NCBI GenBank assembly: GCA_036704825.1
Contig: JAUBSN010000020.1
Coordinates: 30,108 to 94,107, forward strand
Source: Microcoleus sp036704825
Lineage (GTDB): Bacteria; Cyanobacteriota; Cyanobacteriia; Cyanobacteriales; Microcoleaceae
DNA: 64,000 bases
Reading direction: 5' to 3'
The position numbers and the translations under genes are program-made. Each line of letters starts with the position of its first letter. Within the stretch, counting starts at the first letter, position 1. Below are positions 36,301 to 44,167 of the stretch, in pieces. The notes beneath the pieces were generated by a model that made no database searches, was not told the DNA's origin, and saw only the letters and a list, made by a program, of their open reading frames with translations.

Positions 36301-39300
36301 TTCCGTATCCTGTTCTTTCGTCCCATCCTGGTACGTCGATGTCGCTGGCTGTTTTTAGGAGGATGTTTTTGATTTGTTGGCGGTTCAGTGATGGGTTGGC
36401 TGCCCACATTTGGGAGATGGTGTTTGTGACGAAGGCTGCTGCTATTGATGTGCCTTGTTTTGTTTCGGTTGTTGACTGTTCTGCGGTTGTTTGAGTGTTT
36501 GTTGGTGCTAGGATATCCAAGCCTTCTCCGTAGCTGGAATAGGCGCTGCGGTTGTTGTTTTCGGATGCTCCCACTGTGATGATGTTGTCGAATTCTGTGG
36601 AGGCTTGTCCGAGTGCGGATGCGAGATCCCCTTCGTTACCGGCTGCTGCTACAATCAGGATGTTGTTGTCAAGGGCGTATTTAAGTGCTGATTTTTCTTC
36701 TGCTGTCAGTTTGTGCCGTGTGGTTTGTGTGCCGTCGGGATTGATTTGAGTTAAATCAAAGCTGAGGTTGACAACGGCGTTGGGTTGTTTGGCTGCAATG
36801 GTTGCATCTACAAATTCTATCAAGGATTGATGCCAGTTGCCGGAACCCGTTGCTCTTCCCAACCAAATTGGAGCTGATTTTTTGGTGTCGCTTTGATTGT
36901 TGGAGGCGCTGATAATTTCTAAAATTGTGTCGCCGTGTTGGTTTCCTTGGTTTGGTTGGAGTAGGGGATTGTTGTCGCCCTCGATTAAGTCTTTTCCGAG
37001 GATGATTTGGCTGTAGTCGATGTTGGGATTGTTGGCGACAAAGCCGGTGTCGATGATTCCGATTAATGGTTGGTTTTGTTGGGGGAGGTTGGGGGTTATT
37101 TCTGGTTGGGCTTCGGTGTCAGCGACTGCGTATTCGTTGAGGTTAGTTTCGGAGTCGGTGATGATACTTTGTGAATTGTCTGGCGGATTGTTTTCCTCGG
37201 ATGGTATTTCGGGAGTAATGGCGATGTTTTCGGAGTCGAAGTCGGGGTTTACATATTCATCGATGGTGGTTGGCGGCTGATTGTCGCTGTCGGCGGTGAT
37301 ATTTTCCGATTGTTGTGAGTGATGATTTTCAGTGACGGCAATTTCGGGAATAATAGTTTGGGCGTCGGTAACTATATATTCTGATGCGGATGGTTGATGA
37401 TTTTGGCTGGATTCTGTTTCGGGAATGTGAGGAAGTTGTTGGGCGAATATGCTGTTGAGAGTTTCCCACAGTTGGGAAATTTCTTCGGGAGAAATTAGCG
37501 GGAAATTTTCAGCAGTTTCGCTGGCAATTTCGGGGGTATCGATAAGAGTTGGGGAGATGTTTTCACTTTCCCCAGTGAGAATGTCTGTGGATTCTGCGGG
37601 TATTGCTGGTTTTTCTGGTTTTTCTGGTTGGAAAAAGACGGGTGTTTCGATTTTGTCACCTGTGATTTCGTCGATTTCTGTCTCAACAGGATTTGTTGGG
37701 AAATTAAGAATTTCGGAAACAGTCGGGTTTTTAGTTTCTGTCGCTGGAGATTTTTCGGTTGTTGTTTCAGTCGAATTTGTCTGGGAATTGGGGATTTCGG
37801 AAACAGTCGGATTTTTGTCTTCAACTGCGGGATAATTTTCCGTTTTTGTCTCAGTCGAATTTGTCGCAGAGTTGGGAGTTTCCGAAATAGTCGGCTGTTT
37901 GTCTTCAATTACAGGGGAATTTTCGGTTGTTGTTTCAGTCGAATTAGTGTGGGAATTGGGGATTTCGGAAACAGTCGGATTTTTGTCTTCAACTGCGGGA
38001 GATTTTTCGGTTTCTGTTTCAGCAGAAGTCGTCTCGGAATTGGGAATTTCCGAAACAGTCGGATTTTTGTCTTCAACTGCGGGAGATTTTTCGGTTTCTG
38101 TTTCAGCAGAAGTCGTCTCGGAATTGGGNNNNNNNNNNNNNNNNNNNNNNNNNNNNNNNNNNNNNNNNNNNNNNNNNNNNNNNNNNNNNNNNNNNNNNNN
38201 NNNNNNNNNNNNNNNNNNNNNNNNNNNNAGCAGAAGTCGTCTCGGAATTGGGAATTTCCGAAACAGTCGGATTTTTGTCTTCAACTGCGGGAGATTTTTC
38301 GGTTTTTGTCTCAGCCGAAGTCGTCTCGGAATTGGGAATTTCCGAAACAGTCGGATTTTGAGTTTCTGTCGCTGCGGAATTTTCGATTTCTGTTTCAGCC
38401 GAAGTCGTCTCGGAATTAGGAATTTCCGAAACAGTCGGATTTTTGTCTTCAACTGCGGGGGAATTTTCGGTTTCTGTCTCAGCCGAAGTCGTCTCGGAAT
38501 TGGGAATTTCCGAAACAGTCGGATTTTTGTCTTCAACTGCGGGAGATTTTTCGGTTTCTGTCTCAGCCNNNNNNNNNNNNNNNNNNNNNNNNNNNNNNNN
38601 NNNNNNNNNNNNNNNNNNNNNNNNNNNNNNNNNNNNNNNNNNNNNNNNNNNNNNNNNNNNNNNNNNNNGAAGTCGTCTCGGAATTGGGAATTTCCGAAAC
38701 AGTCGGATTTTGAGTTTCAACTGCGGGGGAATTTTCGATTTCTGTTTCAGCCGAAGTCGTCTCGGAATTGGGAATTTCCGAAACAGTCGGATTTTGAGTT
38801 TCAACTGCGGGGGAATTTTCGATTTCTGTCTCAGCCGAATTGGTTGTAGAAGTAGTATCGGGTTTTTTGTCTTCTAACTTAGTCTCAGTTTTTGGCGCAG
38901 GATAAGCTATCAATTCTTTAGCTTTCTCTGATGTACGCCAATCGGAGTTTTTGGCAATTACATCATCCATTGAAATGACTTTAGGGGTGGCGCCTTTGAG
39001 GGAAAAGATGATATCATTGTAATCAGCATCGCTCCCTTCCCCTATCCCCATATCTTCCATGACAAAGATGCTGCCGCCATTCACCACACCTGCAATTTGT
39101 CCTGGTTTAAAAACATCGCTGGAATTGGCCGTTGCCATTGAAAATAATGGTTTTTTGTCGCCGCCAATTCCTCCTGGATTGTCGTATACTTCTTGGATGG
39201 TGCCGTTGGGAACTACGATGATGCCAAGTTCGTCCCCGGCGTCATTGCGAAGGTTTTAATTCCTCGGTATTCTCCGATATTGAAGTTGTTTTCTCCCTCG

Positions 39301-39896
39301 AAGCTAGGGAATTTGGCTGCTTCTGTAATGTCTGAAATTGCGATGTAACCGAGGGAGGAGTTGCTTAAAGCGCGTCGGGCTGCTTCTTTAATAAATGCTT
39401 CGGAATCTGGAACAAATTCCTGCATTCCTTTGAGGCTGATAATTGCTAGTTCTCCTTGATACTGGCCTCCATCTGATAGGTAATCGAACACAATTTTACC
39501 TGTTTCGTCTGCTTGGAAAATGCCGGAGTCGAAAGAGATGTTATTGCGAGTTGCTGGCTTGGTTGTATCGCCTGTAATTGCGTCGGTTTGAGTTGTAGAT
39601 GTTTGCGTTTTTTCAGGAATGCTGTTGGTTGTTGGTGTTGAATCTTGGTTGAGGATGAAGGCGTCTATCTCTGCTTGTTGGGGAGATATTTCAGGGCTTT
39701 TATCGAGGATTTGGTTGTTTGATGGTAATAGTTCAACGCTGGGGTTTGTGGAGGATGTTTCGTTTGTTGTTAGGAGATTTTTCGGAGGGGCAGAGTAATT
39801 ATTGGTAGAATTTGCTAGTTGCAATTCTTCTGTAATGTCGGGAATGAGGGAAATATTGGCAGTTAGTTTTGGGGTAGATGCTTCGATTAGTGACAT
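33362..39896 (-). CDS. Giant DUF4114 / repeat / subtilisin-like protease / C-terminal toxin-tip protein (frameshifted and gapped)
   Basis: Nominal length about 2180 codons. Order: Asn/Ser-rich N terminus without a signal peptide; DUF4114-like region (39550-38920) with EGSDADYNDIIF; 28-residue repeats (38850-37690); S8 subtilase (about 37080-36240) with catalytic Asp in GIIDTGF, His in NQHGDTI, oxyanion Asn in AAAGNEGD and Ser in GTSIAAAF; a Ser/Asn/Thr/Tyr-rich stretch of about 530 residues (36150-34480); a Gly-rich linker; a hydrophobic segment GRAIANGLTFLAGILGILLI; then a tip beginning near AGHAGKHDF and ending in NSPNYFEISK. The reading frame shifts once inside the DUF4114 region at a C4 run (39234-39237), where one extra base restores GDELGIIVVPNG. 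It also changes at both assembly gaps, as expected for placeholders of arbitrary length. The tip resembles RNase-type polymorphic-toxin ends (VITAYG motif), but that is an inference. Confidence 0.75.
38129..38228. other. Assembly gap (100 N)
   Basis: A run of exactly 100 N inside the 84-base repeat array. 100 is a conventional placeholder and is not a multiple of 3, so frame and length across it are not informative. Confidence 0.99.
38569..38668. other. Assembly gap (100 N)
   Basis: Second run of exactly 100 N in the same repeat array, with array sequence on both sides. Caused most likely by collapse of near-identical 84-base units during assembly. Confidence 0.99.
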
Positions 39897-40539
39897 GATT
39901 TAAAGTTCTTTTTTTTGATGATGAAAGTGACTAAAATTATGCAAGAATTGAGGATGTTTATCTTGAAAACATCGCAAGCAAAGCGAGTCCAGACGATGCT
40001 GAAATTTTGTTTTTTTTATTGAGGACGCAATCTGCGATATCGACAGGTGAAAACCTGCCAGCAAGGCTAACCAAAATTTGATGTGAGGGGATTAGGTTGA
40101 TTTTTTTATTGCTGTTGTTAACAGATAGATTTGAGAATATCAATAACTTTTGTCGATCGCAAGTGCTTTTGGCCATCAGGAAGTAAACTTTATGGAAGCT
40201 TTAATCCACTTCCGTGTACTGAAGTGTCACGCTACGAATTTTGGGATTAGCGAGAGTTTTGGAGGTGCGATCGCCCAACGGCTTGACTGTATGCTGTATA
40301 AAAAGTAACGTAGTTTTGGGGGATTACGCAACACCCGATCGCAACAGTAAAGGCTTTGGAAACTAGGTTGTACAGTCTTGGACGCAGACACACTATATGC
40401 AGTGTGGTGCGATTTCTAATAATTACTAACGACCGATGAGTGACGGCTTCGCCTAAGTGAAGCCTAATATATGCCAAAATACGGACGAAATGTGCTATCT
40501 GTAGAAGACGAAAGCAGCCTTGACGAAATTTAAAGTCCC
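39897..40539. other. Divergent intergenic region between the toxin gene and the DUF1574 gene
   Basis: 643 bases that must hold the promoters of both genes. A small perfect hairpin CAGGT-GAAA-ACCTG lies near 40044-40057 and CACACT...AGTGTG near 40388-40405. The giant gene's ATG is preceded only by a weak AAGAAC and an A-rich run. No gene is seen; the 76- and 72-codon minus-strand frames look random. Confidence 0.45.
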
Positions 40540-43500
40540 ATGTTGAATGCGAACGGGAGCATCTTGACAGATAATCGATCGACCGCGTCGCAGTGGGCGC
40601 AAGAAGCTTTAGGGCTTCCCGAAGTTCAAGTACAAGCGCGTTTGCGGGGAAATCACCTGCACGTTTTGTGCGAAGCAGCGCAGTGTCCGTCTCAAGAATT
40701 GGTGACGGCGAGATTTACCAGCGCCCTCGAACACGCTGATTTAACGCGACTTCTGCCCGATCGACCTAAAATTTACCAGTTGTTTCTGTGCGGCCGCAAA
40801 ATCGGTTCGCGACAAAATGACTGGACAGTCCGGCTAGATTGCAGCAGTAAAGAGCGACAGCAACACCCACAGCAACCGGAACCAAAAGTTGCCGAAGTGC
40901 CGCCGCCAGCGAGTTCCCCCGACGAACCGCCAGCAACCCCTAAAAGAGGCGGATTTTTCGGCAAATTTAAGAACAACAACCAGAAACTCAAACAGACACC
41001 GCAACCGGTCGAAACAGCAGCCCCCCCGCCGCCAGTACGGGAAGAACTGGATTTTGACGCCGAAAGTCTGCCGGTTGCCTCCCGCATTCAATACCCAGAA
41101 GCTTTTGAAACTTCCCCCGTGACGATCGACACTTCGGCTGCTGCGACGCGGGAAGCTTTCGGTTCCACCGTTCCCCCGCAGCAGAAAGCGAACCGCGGCG
41201 CAGTGGCTTTGATTCAATCCCCCGAAGCTGACTCAGGAGATGGCGATCGCGGTGGAACATTGACGGTTTCGCCGGAAACGCTGGCGCGCCGGGGCTATCC
41301 AGATGCGATCGCCAGCTATCTCAGCGAAATCCTCGGGCCGATGGGAGTTTCGGTGAAAGTAAGCATTCGCGAAAAAGAACTCAAAAGCAGCCGGGAAACC
41401 CTGCCGGTGAATGGGCCGGAAAATATCAAGCCCAAGGAACGCCGACTGCTAGTGCTGTGCGAGTCAGCTTACAGCCCAGACCCCTCATTGCTGGCCGAAC
41501 CCATCGCCGGCAGGCTGCGGAAACTGCAACTAGAGGATTTCCGGGAAGCCGCGATCGCCAGCCAAGTCAGCGGCGAAGCGAAGCCGGACTGGCTGCTGCG
41601 GGTGGATTTGACTTCGCCGGACAAAATTCTCAAGGAATGGGCTAGGTGGGGAGACGTACAGTCGATCGCCAAACTGCTAAATCAACACTTGGCTGCATCG
41701 AGAGTCGAAGTGCGGGCTACCCTCAAAGAAGCAACCCTCCACCTGTTTTGCAGCAAAACTGCCAATAAAGGACAAAAGCCCAAACGGCAAGAATACCCCC
41801 ACAAGCAGCAAACCACCGACGCGATCGCCCCTTTGTTAGCCTCCTTGGCGCCCCAAGGCATCCGCGCAGCTACTATCTACGGCGTAGAACCAGCCAAGGA
41901 CTCTGAGGCGGCGCCGGAGTCGCCGGTGTGGATAGACTGGGTGGACTTGCCTGCGGCCCACCACCCCGATTTGGTGGCGAGCACCAGAACGCTGGCGATC
42001 GAGGGCGACCAATTGGCCTTGACTTTTTTATTGAACAGGTTGCTCAACCCCAATCTCAGACGCAAGCTGGAAACAGGAGGGATTCGGGCGGTCGTGCTGC
42101 AAAAAGCCAACGTGCTGCACGTCATGACTGAAGCTCTGACTTGCCCTTCTCAGTCGAAGGTAGGCCCGCCTGTGGCGAAATTTTTGCGGCACTTACAAAT
42201 TCCGGGAGTGGCAGGGGTGCGAGTCTACGGACGGCGCGCCGGCCAGAAACTGCCCCTGTGGCGCTACGCAATCGACCTCAGAACGGCCGTTGAGGAGGAA
42301 TCAGCGACGGCGAAGGCACCGGCTCCCTCGCAAGTGGCTGTGTTGGAAAAGGAACCGATGCCGGAGTTTGCGCCTGCTGAGGATGGGAGTTTTTCGGGTT
42401 TGGGCGAGAATTTAGTGTTCGATGCCCAGGCACCCAACCCCTGGCGGCCCCGCTTCAAAATCAGACTCCCCGGATACAATCTGGGCGAGCAGTTAGTTCA
42501 AGCTGCGGTGCAACCGCTTGTCGCTTCGGGTTTGTTTGTTCCCAACGATGCTTTGTCAACGAATGCTGCTGCGCCCGGTGGCGTGAGAGCCGATCGCGCG
42601 GCGGGCATGGCTGTGATTTGGGCGATCGCCGGCTGTCTGCTGACTTTCAATACCGATTGGCTCGTCGGTCAATTTCTGCAATCTGCGACGGTCAGTCAAG
42701 CTCCTAGCGCCTCCGAAGTTTGCAGCGGCCCAAATTGTCAAAATTCAGCTCCCAAGCCTGGGGACGAGGTTACAGCCCGACTTGGGAAGGAAACCGCCAA
42801 CCCCGTTCCCCCTTCTGAGGAGGTGAATTTACCTCAAATTCCCTTGCAGCCGTCGCCGCTGGCGAACCAGCAAGAGGCTTTTAACGGCTCTGGGTTTACG
42901 AAACCGGGAACTGCTAGCGTTCCTGTAGCTGATGTTTCTGCTCCTCCGGTGTTCCCGACTTTGAGGAGCGAGCAGCTTGACGAGCAGATAGCGCGCTATC
43001 AAGAGTACATCCACCTGCACAAAAAACCGCCGGATATTTTAATTGTCGGTAGTTCGAGGGCGCTGCGGGGCATCGATCCGGCAGTTTTGGAAACAGCTTT
43101 GGCAGCTTCGGGGTATCCGGGGCTGAGGGCTTACAATTTTGGAGTTAATGGAGCTACTCTCCAGGTTGTAGATTCGATCGTCCGCCGGATTTTGCCGCCG
43201 CAACAACTGCCGAAATTGCTGGTGTTGGCTGACGGGGCGAGGGCTCTCAACAGCGGGCGGCCGGATTTGACTTTTAGCGCGATCGCTTCTTCGGAAGGTT
43301 ACAGGCAATTGTCCCGGGGTAGTTTTCTGATCCGCACCAATCAATTAGAATCCGAAACATCGAAGGAAAGCGCCAACAATCCGGTGGCGACTGCCACTGA
43401 ATTGGTGCAGAATTTGGGACAAACTCAAGCTAACGTTCAGCAATTGGTGAGTCAAAAGTTGGTTGAGGGTTCTGCAACTTACAAAAAGCGCGATCGGCTC

Positions 43501-44061
43501 AAAGGGTTTTTGCGATCGATCGTTAATCCCTCATCAGCCCCTGTTGCAACCGACAGCCTCCAAACCGCAGCCCCGGGCGGCCAAACAACTGAAAACGTTC
43601 AGCCTGCTGCTGCGAGTAAACCAGTCAGCGAGTATCAACCAAATGGCTTTTTGCCGATCGATATACGCTTCAATCCCGATACTTACTTTCAGAAGCACCC
43701 GAAAGTATCTGGTTATTACGACTCCGACTATCAAAATTTTAAATTGGTAGGCGAACAAGCTCTAGCACTCAAAAATCTGATCGAATTTACCAAAGTTCGC
43801 AACATCAATTTCGTGTTTGTGAATATGCCTCTGACTGAAGATTACTTAGACCCAGTGCGGACAGGTTACGAACAAGAATTCCGGCAATACATGCAAGAAT
43901 TATCAGCTCAAAGCGGACTAATTTTCCTAGATAAGAGTTTATTGTGGCCCCAGGCGCGGGAATCTTTTTCCGACCCCAGCCACCTCAACCGTTACGGTGC
44001 TGTTGCAGTGTCTGAGCGGTTGGCTCGAGATCCCATGATTCCCTGGCCGGCGAAACAATAG
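40540..44061 (+). CDS. DUF1574/SGNH-hydrolase-like protein with four N-terminal repeats
   Basis: 1173 residues. The C-terminal third (about 800-1170) resembles DUF1574 with an SGNH-type layout: Ser in IVGSSRALRG, the Asn block YNFGVNGATLQ and a final Asp/His pair in FSDPSHLNRYG. A single hydrophobic helix around residues 690-710 (MAVIWAIAGCLLTF) separates this from a long N-terminal half. That half contains four related units of about 100 residues, each with a pattern like RGNHLHVLCEAAQCPSQELV or KANVLHVMTEALTCPSQSKV followed by an RVYG/RVDL strand. The N-terminal half is probably cytoplasmic and the SGNH half outside or in the lumen (inference). DUF1574 function is not known; SGNH relatives modify acyl groups on polysaccharides. 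Confidence 0.75.
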   Translation: MLNANGSILTDNRSTASQWAQEALGLPEVQVQARLRGNHLHVLCEAAQCPSQELVTARFTSALEHADLTRLLPDRPKIYQLFLCGRKIGSRQNDWTVRLDCSSKERQQHPQQPEPKVAEVPPPASSPDEPPATPKRGGFFGKFKNNNQKLKQTPQPVETAAPPPPVREELDFDAESLPVASRIQYPEAFETSPVTIDTSAAATREAFGSTVPPQQKANRGAVALIQSPEADSGDGDRGGTLTVSPETLARRGYPDAIASYLSEILGPMGVSVKVSIREKELKSSRETLPVNGPENIKPKERRLLVLCESAYSPDPSLLAEPIAGRLRKLQLEDFREAAIASQVSGEAKPDWLLRVDLTSPDKILKEWARWGDVQSIAKLLNQHLAASRVEVRATLKEATLHLFCSKTANKGQKPKRQEYPHKQQTTDAIAPLLASLAPQGIRAATIYGVEPAKDSEAAPESPVWIDWVDLPAAHHPDLVASTRTLAIEGDQLALTFLLNRLLNPNLRRKLETGGIRAVVLQKANVLHVMTEALTCPSQSKVGPPVAKFLRHLQIPGVAGVRVYGRRAGQKLPLWRYAIDLRTAVEEESATAKAPAPSQVAVLEKEPMPEFAPAEDGSFSGLGENLVFDAQAPNPWRPRFKIRLPGYNLGEQLVQAAVQPLVASGLFVPNDALSTNAAAPGGVRADRAAGMAVIWAIAGCLLTFNTDWLVGQFLQSATVSQAPSASEVCSGPNCQNSAPKPGDEVTARLGKETANPVPPSEEVNLPQIPLQPSPLANQQEAFNGSGFTKPGTASVPVADVSAPPVFPTLRSEQLDEQIARYQEYIHLHKKPPDILIVGSSRALRGIDPAVLETALAASGYPGLRAYNFGVNGATLQVVDSIVRRILPPQQLPKLLVLADGARALNSGRPDLTFSAIASSEGYRQLSRGSFLIRTNQLESETSKESANNPVATATELVQNLGQTQANVQQLVSQKLVEGSATYKKRDRLKGFLRSIVNPSSAPVATDSLQTAAPGGQTTENVQPAAASKPVSEYQPNGFLPIDIRFNPDTYFQKHPKVSGYYDSDYQNFKLVGEQALALKNLIEFTKVRNINFVFVNMPLTEDYLDPVRTGYEQEFRQYMQELSAQSGLIFLDKSLLWPQARESFSDPSHLNRYGAVAVSERLARDPMIPWPAKQ

Positions 44062-44167
44062 TTCTAATTTTTGAGTTTTGAGTTATTTTAGAAGTTAAAT
44101 GCTCCCAACGTTGCGAGTGCGGCTCTACTATCTCAAAACTATTCTTTCCTGCGGCTAAATACTGAAA

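Larger units (their letters stand above)
37690..38850 (-). repeat. 84-base tandem repeat array (28-residue protein repeat)
   Basis: At least eleven units of the pattern PNSETTSAETETEKSPAVED plus KNPTVSEI are readable, in three pieces separated by two runs of N. Units closest to the gaps are almost identical, while the outer units (TNSTETTTE and similar) have diverged. The acidic, Thr/Ser/Pro-rich units suggest an extended spacer on a cell-surface protein. The true copy number is unknown. Confidence 0.9.

Noticed and set aside
38100..38860. Tandem repeats suggestive of a CRISPR array
   Set aside because: Units are contiguous 84-base protein-coding repeats with no unique spacers.
37628..38877. 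Long plus-strand frames with RNSRIFVFNCG-type repeats opposite the toxin gene
   Set aside because: The 84-base repeat lacks stops in several frames, so mirror frames stay open; composition (Phe/Cys/Arg rich) is not protein-like and the minus strand carries clear domains.
40247..40477. 76-codon minus-strand frame between the toxin gene and the DUF1574 gene
   Set aside because: No ribosome site, no recognisable pattern; lies in the divergent control region.
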